Part shown: positions 27,128 to 35,106 of the stretch, piece after piece
How the letters are laid out: the number at the start of each line of letters is the position of its first letter
Numbering within the stretch: position 1 is the stretch's first letter
Assembly: GCF_002289565.1 (NCBI RefSeq)
Contig: NZ_NTFY01000093.1
Coordinates: forward strand, 1 to 48,175
Origin: Rhodopirellula sp. SM50
GTDB taxonomy: Bacteria > Planctomycetota > Planctomycetia > Pirellulales > Pirellulaceae
Direction of reading: 5' to 3'
Length of the DNA: 48,175 bases
Made by a program: the position numbers and the translations under genes
The notes under the pieces: model-generated
The model's input: only the letters and a program-made list of their open reading frames with translations
Databases searched by the model: none
Told to the model about the DNA's origin: nothing

Positions 27128-28075
27128 TCAATTCAGTTGCTCCAGGTAAGCGACAATCGAATCCAGTTCGTCTCGGTTGAGCATTTCGAACGCGGGCATT
27201 TGCACGCCTGGTTTGACATCGTGGGTACGGCTGATCCACCGCCGCAGGTTGTCCGCATCATTCGGCTTGATGGCCGCACCCAAGCTGAGCCGGCTGCCGA
27301 AGTGTGTCAAATCGGGGCCGACTCGTCCGCCCGCGTCGGTGCCTCGGATCGTGTGACAGGCGCCGCAGCCCTTGCGGTGGAACAACGCGCGCCCCGCCGT
27401 GGCGGCCGGGCCGGACGGTTCACTCACGTCGCGTTGTTGGCCGCGAAGCCATTGCTCGAAATCGGCTTGCGGCATCACCAGCACATCGAAGGCCATTTGC
27501 GCGTGAGCGGTACCGCAATACTCGGCGCACACGCCGCGAAACGTACCGACACGATTCGGGTGCAGCTTCAAACGGGTCTCTCGGCCGGGGATCATGTCAA
27601 CTTTTCCCCCCAGAGCCGGAATCCAAAAGGAATGAATCACGTCCTCACTGGTCAATTTGAATTCAACCGGTTGATCGACCGGCAACCGAATCTCGTTGGC
27701 CGTCTCGACGCGTTGGTTTTCGCCGGTTCGGTAGGCCACACGCCACCACCAACGCACTCCGCTGACATCGATGGTCAAACTCGCTTGCGGCGGAGGTCGA
27801 TGCAATTCAGGCAACATCGCGAGCGCATAACACAGCAGTGATGTCAGCACCAACGTCGGAAACACGGCGCCACCCCCGATGACCAATGTCTTGGTCAATC
27901 GTGGACGGTGGCCGCCAGGCACGACGACGGAATAAACGGCCAAGCCGACGACGATCAACCAAATCAACACGCCGCCGCCGAGCATCCAATGGAACAGGTC
28001 CGCGATCTGCGCAGCCCCGTGCCCCGCCGGATCGAGCGTCGATTGTGAATGGTCGCCGATCAACAAGAAGCTCAT
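27128..28075 (-). CDS. coxB: Cytochrome c oxidase subunit II with fused cytochrome c domain
   Basis: 315 aa from ATG (MSFLLIGD); a TTG eight codons upstream extends the ORF but is less likely. Two N-terminal membrane helices (~30-52 and 64-86), then the cupredoxin domain with CuA ligands His148, Cys183, Glu185, Cys187, His191, Met194 (CAEYCGTAHAQM). A C-terminal cytochrome c domain carries CGACH (237-241) and a distal Met region (MPAFEML). This makes it a caa3-type subunit II. First gene of the operon coxB - coxAC - small membrane protein - ctaG - triheme cytochrome, all coupled or within 2 nt. Confidence 0.95.
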   Translation of the reverse strand: MSFLLIGDHSQSTLDPAGHGAAQIADLFHWMLGGGVLIWLIVVGLAVYSVVVPGGHRPRLTKTLVIGGGAVFPTLVLTSLLCYALAMLPELHRPPPQASLTIDVSGVRWWWRVAYRTGENQRVETANEIRLPVDQPVEFKLTSEDVIHSFWIPALGGKVDMIPGRETRLKLHPNRVGTFRGVCAEYCGTAHAQMAFDVLVMPQADFEQWLRGQQRDVSEPSGPAATAGRALFHRKGCGACHTIRGTDAGGRVGPDLTHFGSRLSLGAAIKPNDADNLRRWISRTHDVKPGVQMPAFEMLNRDELDSIVAYLEQLN

Positions 28076-28452
28076 GAGGGCTGGTCGGAAAGAAACCAAG
28101 TTGCAAGGAAATCGGCCATGGATGTGGGTTTGTCGATTGTCTCTTCGTCGCCAGGAACGTCGGGGCCTAATCGCGATGCTCGATCGGGTGTGCCGCGTCC
28201 GTCATCTGGAGACGGCAGCGACGGAGACGAAAAACCGTGGTCTCCGCTCATTGCAGTTCAAACCCGCCGGTGCCCCAACCGCTTGCGGCAGCCCCAACCG
28301 CTTGCGGCAGCCCCAACGCGTTTGGCAGCCCCAACCGCAAATCGTGTGCCCACACTTCAGTAAACCGTCTCTACGGTGGATGAGCATGCGGCGGTCGATT
28401 GAGTTTTCGTGAACAGCAGTCGCCGCCAACCGCAGGAACTCCGCCGGCGAAA
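28076..28452. other. Intergenic region with 19-bp tandem repeats
   Basis: 377 bases between the CDF gene end and coxB. Contains the repeat at 28273-28343; the promoter of the oxidase operon should be here but no clear sigma-70 elements were seen. Confidence 0.55.
28273..28343. repeat. 19-bp tandem repeat, about 3.7 copies
   Basis: CCCCAACCGCTTGCGGCAG is repeated exactly at 28273-28291 and 28292-28310, with a diverged 18-bp unit at 28311-28328 and a partial one after it. Each full unit contains the small palindrome CCGCTTGCGG. Confidence 0.85.
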
Positions 28453-29442
28453 TCATTCGTGTGCTGAGATCACGCCGTCGTCGTTGCAGTTTGAACCGTT
28501 CGAATCAGACAGTTCAAACTCGAGTGTTGAATGACCAATCTTGAACCGGGTCCCGAGCAGCGACTTGATCTCGCATTTGATCGACTCCAGTTTGACCGCA
28601 CTCTGCTCCGCAATCACAACGTGTGCCTCCAATGCACGGGTTCTCTCGTCGAGTTCCCAAACATGCAAATGATGCAACTCTTCGACCCCGCTAATCTGCT
28701 CCACCGACTCGATTAACTCTTTTAGTTTTACGTCTGGCGGTGCACCCTCCATCAAGACGCGAGTGGTCTGCGGAAACATTTTACAGACTTGCCAAAGCAC
28801 ATAAATGGCGATCAGCAATGTGATCACCGGATCGACCCATCTCCATTCAAGCCAGATGATCGCGGCGGCACCGATCAGCACGGCAACCGATCCGGCTGCG
28901 TCGACAATGTTGTGGATAAATGCCGCCCGCACATTTAGCGAACCGTGGCTCATCGACCGCAACAGAAAAGCGGTGCCCACATCCACGACCAACGCAATAA
29001 CAGCCGTTATCGCCATCAGCTGACCAATGATCTGCTGAGGAAAAAACAAGTGCCGAATACCTTGGTAGACCAAGAACAATCCGATCACCGCCAGCAGCGT
29101 CAAATTGATCATCGCCCCAATCATTTCTGCTCGGCGATATCCAAACGTATAACGCTCATTCGCATCGTTTCTTGAGATCCGTCGTGCGATGTACGCAATT
29201 AAAAGTGAGTTGGCATCATTGAAATTGTGGGCCGCGTCGGAGACTAGCGCCATGCTTCCTGAAAGGAACCCCGCAATGACCTGACCAATCGTCAGTAGAT
29301 GATTCAGCGCGATCGCCCATAGCAATCGGTGGTCACTAACATCTTGGATCGCTTCGCGATGGCCCCCATGTGAATGTCCGGCGTGGTCGGTCGGCACGTT
29401 GTTATTGACACGATGGGTATGGCTGATCGAGTGCTGAGGCAT
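28453..29442 (-). CDS. CDF-family cation efflux transporter
   Basis: 329 aa, CzcD/ZitB-like. A His-rich N-terminus (HAGHSHGGH) precedes six membrane helices. The transport-site pairs are present: His72/Asp76 in SDAAHNFND (helix 2) and His177/Asp181 in HNIVD (helix 5), an HD/HD set typical of zinc-type exporters. The cytoplasmic C-terminal domain (~215-310, [20 protein letters not shown]) is the usual dimerising metal-sensing fold. It exports Zn2+ (perhaps Co2+/Cd2+) in exchange for protons. The gene is visibly less G+C-rich than its neighbours, which may indicate transfer. No MerR/ArsR regulator is adjacent. Confidence 0.93.
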   Translation of the reverse strand: MPQHSISHTHRVNNNVPTDHAGHSHGGHREAIQDVSDHRLLWAIALNHLLTIGQVIAGFLSGSMALVSDAAHNFNDANSLLIAYIARRISRNDANERYTFGYRRAEMIGAMINLTLLAVIGLFLVYQGIRHLFFPQQIIGQLMAITAVIALVVDVGTAFLLRSMSHGSLNVRAAFIHNIVDAAGSVAVLIGAAAIIWLEWRWVDPVITLLIAIYVLWQVCKMFPQTTRVLMEGAPPDVKLKELIESVEQISGVEELHHLHVWELDERTRALEAHVVIAEQSAVKLESIKCEIKSLLGTRFKIGHSTLEFELSDSNGSNCNDDGVISAHE

Positions 29443-29472
29443 GTGGATGTCCAGGGTGGTCGGTCGGCACGT
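29383..29472. repeat. 17-bp direct repeat around the CDF start codon
   Basis: GTGGTCGGTCGGCACGT is identical at 29383-29399 (inside the CDF coding region) and 29456-29472 (just upstream of its start). The similarity extends about 16 bases further with a few mismatches. Confidence 0.7.
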
Positions 29473-29737
29473 CGTTGCGTCGCATCGCTGAAGGTGTCGA
29501 TCAGGTTAGAATGTCTCAGGCGGCCAGGTGTGTGCGGGAATCACCCCCGCTCCAACGCGGTGACGACAATCGATGTTACCAGCTTTTAGGGGGACGGCGG
29601 TCGTGGCTGGTGTGCCGCCCGCCATAACGATAGCCGGGAAGTGCAAACGAGATGCCTGTCCGGCTGACGCTTGATGTAATCGCAGGATACAATCGGTGCT
29701 GTACCGCCCCAATCACCTCCAGTCGAGACGTTTGCGT

Positions 29738-30823
29738 ATGCACGGAACCCTGGTGCACGGAACCCTGGCACCGCGTTTGTTGACGCGGCACTCGAACGCA
29801 GGAAGCTGTTGTGCGGTCCGCGGCTGTGCGGTCGGCCTGTTCCTGTTCTCGTTCCTGTTTCTGGGCTGTGCGCGGCGGGGCGCTGAACTCGGCGACAACG
29901 ATCCGGGCGCGGGGAAGACCGCTTCGTCGGACGCCAAACGGACAGATTTACCGCGGCGAATCGATGCGCAGCATCTGCCGAATCCGATCCAGGTGCATCC
30001 CAGGGTGATTTCCGGCGGGTTACCCGATGGAGAGCAAGGCTTTGAAGCGTTGCAGTCGCTCGGGGTGAAGACGGTGATCAGCGTCGATGGGATGAAGCCG
30101 GACCTGGAAACCGCGAAAAAGTACGGCCTGCGGTACATCCATCTGCCGCATGGATACGATGGCATTCCGGACGAGCGTGTGAAAGAATTGGCGAAAGCCG
30201 TTCGAGGGTTCGAGGGAAAGATCTACATTCACTGTCACCACGGAAAGCACCGCAGCCCCGCGGCGGCGAGTGTCGCCTGTGTGGCGGCCGGATTGATTCC
30301 CCGGTCCGAGAGTCTGGCGATATTGCAACTCGCCGGAACCAGTCATCACTATCGCGGACTGTACGAATCGGCGCGTGTCGTCACACCGTTAGAAACCGCC
30401 TCGTTGGACGAGTGGAAGATGGAATTCCCCGAGTCCGTTGATCTGCCCCCGATGGCGGAAGCAATGGTGGCGATGGAGCACACCCATGAACAGTTAAAGC
30501 AGATCGCCGAGGCGGGATGGCGTTCTCCGGCGGACCATCCCGACCTGTCTCCCGCTCATCAGGTGTTGTTGATGCGCGAGCACTTCACCGAACTGCTCCG
30601 CAACGATGACGTGTTGAAGGAATCGGACCTGTTTCGGCAATCCTTGCGTGACTCCGAGCAAGCCGCCGAAGGACTGGAACTTGCCTTGCGGGCCTGGGTG
30701 GCGACTTCCCCTGCGGCCGACGCGCCGCCGCCGGAGTCTGTGCGGCGCCACGCGGCAGCGATCTCTGCCAACTGCAAGGCCTGTCACCGGCAATTCCGTG
30801 ATGTGCCGCTGAGCGAGAAGTGA
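29738..30823 (+). CDS. Lipoprotein: Cys-phosphatase domain fused to cytochrome c'-like heme domain
   Basis: 361 aa from the ATG at 29738 (a GTG 14 codons upstream is possible). A long N-terminal region ends in a hydrophobic stretch and FLGC lipobox (Cys44). Residues ~75-210 resemble a dual-specificity/tyrosine phosphatase: PNPIQVHPRVISGGLP, TVISVDG, and the P-loop HCHHGKHRS with Cys166 and Arg172 (C-x5-R). The C-terminal ~140 residues are helical and end with CKACHRQFRD (Cys346, Cys349, His350), the CXXCH..FR signature of cytochrome c'. A phosphatase active site and a covalent heme site in one exported lipoprotein is unusual. Both motifs are read directly; activity of either is inference. Monocistronic. 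Confidence 0.85.
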   Translation: MHGTLVHGTLAPRLLTRHSNAGSCCAVRGCAVGLFLFSFLFLGCARRGAELGDNDPGAGKTASSDAKRTDLPRRIDAQHLPNPIQVHPRVISGGLPDGEQGFEALQSLGVKTVISVDGMKPDLETAKKYGLRYIHLPHGYDGIPDERVKELAKAVRGFEGKIYIHCHHGKHRSPAAASVACVAAGLIPRSESLAILQLAGTSHHYRGLYESARVVTPLETASLDEWKMEFPESVDLPPMAEAMVAMEHTHEQLKQIAEAGWRSPADHPDLSPAHQVLLMREHFTELLRNDDVLKESDLFRQSLRDSEQAAEGLELALRAWVATSPAADAPPPESVRRHAAAISANCKACHRQFRDVPLSEK

Positions 30824-30893
30824 AGCGAGTTTGGGGCGTCCGGGCACCGGCCCAGTGCCTAATACTTATTTAGTCTGGATCTGCTGCGTCAAC

Positions 30894-30979
30894 GGTGAGC
30901 CGCTGGCCGTAAGGCCTCGGGCAGGCGCCGGAATGCCCGGCCGCTCACGCGTCGCGGCTCACCAAATTAACAGCCCGCT
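30894..30979. repeat. 86-bp palindromic repeat, copy 1
   Basis: It is bounded by inverted ends GGTGAGCCG (30894-30902) and CGGCTCACC (30955-30963), contains GGCCGTAAGGCC and GGCGCC, and ends CAGCCCGCT. It matches copy 2 with a single mismatch. Confidence 0.92.
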
Positions 30980-30988
30980 TGCGGGCTG
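30971..30988. repeat. Perfect 8-bp-stem hairpin
   Basis: CAGCCCGC-TT-GCGGGCTG, overlapping the end of the first 86-bp element. It lies 148 nt beyond the phosphatase-cytochrome gene stop. There is no T-run, so it is not called a terminator. Confidence 0.7.
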
Positions 30989-31017
30989 TCGATTTAGTCG
31001 GGTTCTGCGGAGTTAAT

Positions 31018-31103
31018 GGTGAGCCGTTGGCCGTAAGGCCTCGGGCAGGCGCCGGAATGCCCGGCCGCTCACGCGTCGCGGCTCACCAAATTAACAGCCC
31101 GCT
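31018..31103. repeat. 86-bp palindromic repeat, copy 2
   Basis: Same orientation as copy 1, spaced 124 bases start to start. The flanks upstream (TTTAGTC..G.TCTGC) are also similar, so the duplicated unit is probably somewhat longer than 86 bp. Confidence 0.92.
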
Positions 31104-31196
31104 CGCGCCGTTCCGCTAAAACCTTTTGAGCTAAAACCTCGTCAAACACAGGGGAAAGAATGCTTCACAGCGCTTCCCTCCCGTCCCGTCGCGTGA

Positions 31197-33047
31197 CTAC
31201 TTCAAGCTAACCGACTGCGCGGCACCACCCACCTTGGCGTCTTTGACGACGATCGTTTCGGGTGCGTCTTTGCCAGCCTTGATGAGGAAGGTTTTGTCCT
31301 TGGGAGCCGCCGGGACAAACGTCTTTCCGGCGATGCGAACCGTGTAAAGGATCTCGTCGCTGTCGCGGTCGACCAGCTGCACGACCGGTGAATCGACATC
31401 AAAGGTCAACTCCCCGAGTTTTCCCCAGGACGGCGGATTGTAGTTGTCGAATTGCGAAATCGTACGCGGCCAGCCGGGGTACTGCTTTGCCGACGGATCG
31501 GTCACGTCAACATTCCGCGGCCAACATTCCATCGTGATCTGACGGGTTTGGGTGTTCAGGCGGACGATGCCGAATCCGGCCGACCGTGTGTTGAGCACGT
31601 TGCCTGCCGGCATTTTCTCGGGGTTGGCTGCCGCGTAATTGGTGACCTTGTTGGCAAATCCGTCGAGATGGTCTCCCGTGTATTCCGGGCTGCTTGGTTC
31701 ACGGTTTTGACCCGGTTCCAACGGTTCCCACCAGCGGAGATACAGGTTGGCGATCGAGGGAACACAAAACGACCAGATGGCGTCTCGATGTTCGTCGATG
31801 CCATGATGAAAGATCGTGGCTAAGTGTTGATCGCCGGCGTAGTGAAACGCGAAGGCTTTGCGGAGTGCCTTCAACGCACGGTTTCGTCCGGTTTGTGGCC
31901 AGCCGTTGGAATCCATGTCGGCATGCAACCGACCGTTGGCGCTGCCGTGGATGTGTGCACCACCGCAGAAAATGGTTTGCGACAGGGCAACTTTCATGCT
32001 CGCGTCGCGCCAGTCTTGGGCCCAGCTGTCAAGGAAATCTAATTGTCGCTGCCCCAACAGGACGGCACCGTCGACATCGACGCTGGCGGGATCGTATTCG
32101 GGATTGCGAATGTGGTCGGGGCGAGGCCCTTGCTTGGGCACGCGGCCTGCCGGACCGGTTTTGAACTTGCGGTCTTCCAGAATGGCGAAGTCGATGTTGC
32201 CCCAATTCAAATTGGTGAAGTAGACGCCGATGCCCTGACCAATTTTTCCCGGGTCCACCGGATCGGGGAAATGGCTGGTCTGGGCACGTTCGACTTCCTG
32301 GACATAGATTCCGGGTTGGCGGTAGCCGCCGTCGGCGTTGCCACTGAGCGTGGAAATCTTTCCGCTTTCGCCCCACAAGTTGGGCTGGCCGACATCGTGG
32401 TCATCGGGCAGACAAAGCGTCGGGCGATCCTTGATGATGTCGCCGAAATCGCGTCCGAATTTCAACCAGGCGGCGAGGTGTTTGTTGTGGTCGTAGACTT
32501 GGTCGCCGGAGAAGAACAGCACGTCGGCGTCGACTTTTCGAACGTTGTCGATCAGGTCCTGGCGTGAGATGTCACCGCCATGGGCCGGTTGAATCGAGTT
32601 GCCGGTAAAGCCCGCGACGACGATTTCGTCCTTGTCCACCGGGTTCTTGCGAATGACGCCTTCGTACTTCGCTGCGGTGCCATGCACGACCCGATAGTTG
32701 GCCGCTCGGGTGTCGTCCCAGTTTTCGACTCGAAACGGCGCCGTCCAGCCGGGTTCAATCACGTTGGTTCGAGCGACTTCCACCCAGTTGCCGTCGGTTT
32801 CGATTTCCAGCCCAACGGTACGACTCTCGCCCGACTGGAGCGGATAGAGTTGGGCGGTCAGCTTGAGCGTGTTGTCGTGAACCGTGTAGAGCGCAAAACA
32901 AATCACCTCGCTGCGTTCGACTTCGGGGATTTCCAGGACCGCGCGGCGCGGCCGGCGCTGGTTGTTCTGTTGAGCGAGTGCCGGAGTCACGGCCAGCAGC
33001 AACGCCAGGCAGCAGAGCCCGGCTCGTGTGTATCGTTGTCGATTCAT
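31197..33047 (-). CDS. PhoD-like alkaline phosphatase/metallophosphoesterase, secreted
   Basis: 616 aa with a signal peptide (cut after ALA, residue 25). Metal-binding motifs of the PhoD/calcineurin-like fold are present: FFSGDQVYDH (Asp182, Asp186), PDDHDVG (Asp215-Asp218), LSQTIFCGGAH, and a late His-containing GDQHLATIFHHG. An N-terminal ~120-residue beta domain precedes the catalytic core. PhoD-type enzymes hydrolyse phosphodiesters and monoesters in the periplasm, often with Ca/Fe. There is no pho-box visible and no phosphate transporter next to it. It stands alone, with 136 bases to the next gene end. Confidence 0.9.
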   Translation of the reverse strand: MNRQRYTRAGLCCLALLLAVTPALAQQNNQRRPRRAVLEIPEVERSEVICFALYTVHDNTLKLTAQLYPLQSGESRTVGLEIETDGNWVEVARTNVIEPGWTAPFRVENWDDTRAANYRVVHGTAAKYEGVIRKNPVDKDEIVVAGFTGNSIQPAHGGDISRQDLIDNVRKVDADVLFFSGDQVYDHNKHLAAWLKFGRDFGDIIKDRPTLCLPDDHDVGQPNLWGESGKISTLSGNADGGYRQPGIYVQEVERAQTSHFPDPVDPGKIGQGIGVYFTNLNWGNIDFAILEDRKFKTGPAGRVPKQGPRPDHIRNPEYDPASVDVDGAVLLGQRQLDFLDSWAQDWRDASMKVALSQTIFCGGAHIHGSANGRLHADMDSNGWPQTGRNRALKALRKAFAFHYAGDQHLATIFHHGIDEHRDAIWSFCVPSIANLYLRWWEPLEPGQNREPSSPEYTGDHLDGFANKVTNYAAANPEKMPAGNVLNTRSAGFGIVRLNTQTRQITMECWPRNVDVTDPSAKQYPGWPRTISQFDNYNPPSWGKLGELTFDVDSPVVQLVDRDSDEILYTVRIAGKTFVPAAPKDKTFLIKAGKDAPETIVVKDAKVGGAAQSVSLK

Positions 33048-33071
33048 TCAATTGCCTATCAATCGGGAACC

Positions 33072-33150
33072 GCGAAAACGGGGTCAGGAGTCAATAGCCG
33101 GAACGGCCCTACGGGTGCTTCGCACGATTGACTCCTGCCCCCCTTTTCGC
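33072..33150. repeat. Long inverted repeat element
   Basis: Arms 33072-33095 and 33127-33150 (24 nt, two or three mismatches) around a 31-nt spacer. The arms contain GTCAGGAGTCAAT, a sequence typical of REP-like intergenic repeats. The outer flank TTAGGGACAGCGCCTAG (33161-33177) recurs, reverse-complemented, at 45945-45961. Confidence 0.85.
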
Positions 33151-33183
33151 TCGCAGGACTTTAGGGACAGCGCCTAGTGTAAC

Positions 33184-34065
33184 TCAGCGGTCACCCTCTG
33201 CCGACCTTGGGGAGACTTTCTTCTCGCCCGGTTTCCGCCACAAGAAAAACAGAAACAGGGGGATGGCGAAGTGCGGTGCCCGGAGAGCGGTTTCGTGCAA
33301 GAATTGATCGGCCCCCCAATAGTTGAGCCCCCAGGACATGCCCGCGACGGGGCGGGCGACGGCGGTCAGAAATCCCCAAACCGATGCGTACAACGCGCTG
33401 GCGCGACGCAGGTAGGGAATACAGATTCCGATGCAGACCAGAAAATCGAGCACGCCGGCGGTTCGCAACAGCATCTGTGCGGTGGAATAGTCGGCGCCCA
33501 GGATCAACGTCGTCATGGCATAAAAGTTTCCCGGCGTCGGCCAAAATCCGATCGCATAACAGCCGTGACCGGCAAAGGTCATGATCAATGCGATCACCGC
33601 TGTCGTCACGGTGACCCGATGCCTCACGCCGAGGGCGAGCGCCATGACCAGAATCAATGGGATCAACATCTGGCCCCCATGTTCGATGAACATCGGCAAT
33701 TGACGTTGTGCGGCGACGTAACTGGCGTAGCTGAGCAAGGTCAGCAGCCCGCTACCGAGCACCAGCCCGGACATCTGCACCCAGGACGTTTTGCGAACCG
33801 TGATCGTCAAGAGCGTGCATGCCAAGTACAGCCACCAGATCCGAGCGATCCACTTCTGCACGAAACCGTCATCGGCCCCCGTGCCGACAAACTCGTCCCA
33901 GGAGAGTCCCAGTCCAGTGGCGAGGTCGTACGTGGCGTCCTGCCAGAGCAGCACACCATAGGGACCTTCCCAATAATAGTGCACCCAAGTCCAACCGGCG
34001 AAGCAAAGAAATGCTCCCAGCCGGAGGCAGGCGATCGGCAATCGGTGTGGATTCGATTCGTTCAC
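33184..34065 (-). CDS. Polytopic membrane protein, unknown function
   Basis: 293 aa from a GTG (MNESNPHRLP); the ORF remains open 120 codons further upstream but that extension lies antisense to the methyltransferase gene and lacks membrane character, so it is rejected. About eight hydrophobic helices, with Trp-rich loops (WTWVHYYWEGPYGVLLW, GMSWGLNYWGADQFLHE) and a basic C-terminus. It resembles DoxX-like or HTTM-like membrane proteins in texture but no motif is firm. It is divergent from the methyltransferase with 150 bases between starts. Confidence 0.72.
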   Translation of the reverse strand: MNESNPHRLPIACLRLGAFLCFAGWTWVHYYWEGPYGVLLWQDATYDLATGLGLSWDEFVGTGADDGFVQKWIARIWWLYLACTLLTITVRKTSWVQMSGLVLGSGLLTLLSYASYVAAQRQLPMFIEHGGQMLIPLILVMALALGVRHRVTVTTAVIALIMTFAGHGCYAIGFWPTPGNFYAMTTLILGADYSTAQMLLRTAGVLDFLVCIGICIPYLRRASALYASVWGFLTAVARPVAGMSWGLNYWGADQFLHETALRAPHFAIPLFLFFLWRKPGEKKVSPRSAEGDR

Positions 34066-34215
34066 ATTCGACCTGGGCAAGACGCGGTGCGTGTGGGTGA
34101 CGCTACAATTTTTGATGGCAGGCGATTGTAATCCCTGATCGAGCAGATGTCTCAGGGTGGAAGCTGTTGCGGTCGGCAGGATTGACTTGGGCAACGGACA
34201 AAAAAGGAAGGGTCG

Positions 34216-34836
34216 ATGGCGCAGAACGTTCCCAGCAAAGAGCACTTTCAGCAAGCCTATGACGGCAGTGCTCCGTGGGATATCGGCAAACCGCAACCGG
34301 TCTTCGTCGAGGCTGCCGAACAGATCACCGGCCGACTGCTCGATGTCGGCTGTGGAACCGGAGAGAATTCGCTCTTCTTTGCCGAGCGGGGCCACCAGAC
34401 CACCGGCATCGACTTTCTTGAACACCCCATCGCCCTGGCAAAGCGAAAGGCGCTCCAGCGTGGACTGCCGGCGGCCTTTCGGGTGATGGACGCGCTACGC
34501 GTGGACGAGCTGGGCGACGTGTTTGATTCTGCGATCGACTGCGGCTTGTTCCACGTCTTTTCCGACCCGGACCGCGCACGCTACGTCGACGCTCTGGCGC
34601 GGGTCGTCAAACCGGGCGGCCGATTGTTCCTGATCTGTTTCAGCGATCTGGAACCGCCGGGCGACGGACCGCGGCGAATTTCACAAGACGAAATCCACAC
34701 CGCCTTCGCAGACGACTGGCAGGTGGAATCGATCCGGCAAGCCCGATTCGAAACCCGCCGTGATCCGCAGCAGTCACCGTTCAGCGAGGGCGGACCGTTG
34801 GCCTGGTTCTGCGTGATTGGCAGAAGTGCCGGTTGA
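34216..34836 (+). CDS. Class I SAM-dependent methyltransferase
   Basis: 206 aa. Motif I is LLDVGCGTGE (41-50), followed by TTGID with the acidic ribose-binding residue, the motif IV region DSAIDCGLFHVF, and VVKPGGRLFLICFSD. The N-terminus PWDIGKPQPVF is shared with thiopurine S-methyltransferase-like/tellurite-resistance-type small methyltransferases. Cytoplasmic. The start has AAGGAAG about 7 nt upstream. It is divergent from the membrane protein. Substrate unknown; a small thiol or metalloid acceptor would fit the subfamily, which is inference. Confidence 0.9.
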   Translation: MAQNVPSKEHFQQAYDGSAPWDIGKPQPVFVEAAEQITGRLLDVGCGTGENSLFFAERGHQTTGIDFLEHPIALAKRKALQRGLPAAFRVMDALRVDELGDVFDSAIDCGLFHVFSDPDRARYVDALARVVKPGGRLFLICFSDLEPPGDGPRRISQDEIHTAFADDWQVESIRQARFETRRDPQQSPFSEGGPLAWFCVIGRSAG

Positions 34837-35053
34837 TGGAATCGACGTTCCGAAATCAAAGCGATCCTGTTGGCCGCCAAGGCGTGAGCGAGAGACCGTC
34901 AATCCCACTGGAAAGTCGTCTGGGCCCGTAGGCTCGCGGCAAACGGCTGGTAATCGTTTGATATCAGCCGGTTCACGCCAGCGTCCGGGCCTCCTCCGTT
35001 TGGCTAAAGTAAGCGGTATTGGGCTCGAATCAACAGCTGCTGATACACTTTGG

Positions 35054-35074
35054 GCACGTCAACGGTTGACGTGC
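35054..35074. promoter_or_regulatory. Perfect palindrome upstream of the ECF sigma gene
   Basis: GCACGTCAAC-G-GTTGACGTGC, 10-bp arms about one central base, ending 32 nt before the GTG start of the sigma factor gene. It sits just after a TACACT sequence (35044-35049) that could be a -10 box. It may be an operator or a 5'-UTR hairpin. Confidence 0.5.
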
Positions 35075-35106
35075 GACCGCCTTGCCTTTTTTCTCATACG
35101 CTTCCC

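Larger units (their letters stand above)
30824..31196. other. Intergenic region occupied by a duplicated 86-bp palindromic element
   Basis: 373 bases between convergent genes. Most is taken up by two near-identical elements (30894-30979, 31018-31103) and a small hairpin between them. No gene. Confidence 0.7.

Noticed and set aside
28273-28343. Possible CRISPR or iteron origin
   Set aside because: Units are directly adjacent with no spacers, and no replication gene is present.
30971-30988. Terminator for the phosphatase-cytochrome gene
   Set aside because: Strong stem but no T-tract on either strand and 148 nt from the stop.
30894-31103. Possible CRISPR-like array
   Set aside because: Only two long palindromic units, similar spacer, and no cas genes nearby.
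34066-34425. N-terminal extension of the membrane protein
   Set aside because: Lies antisense over the methyltransferase start and adds no membrane or signal features.
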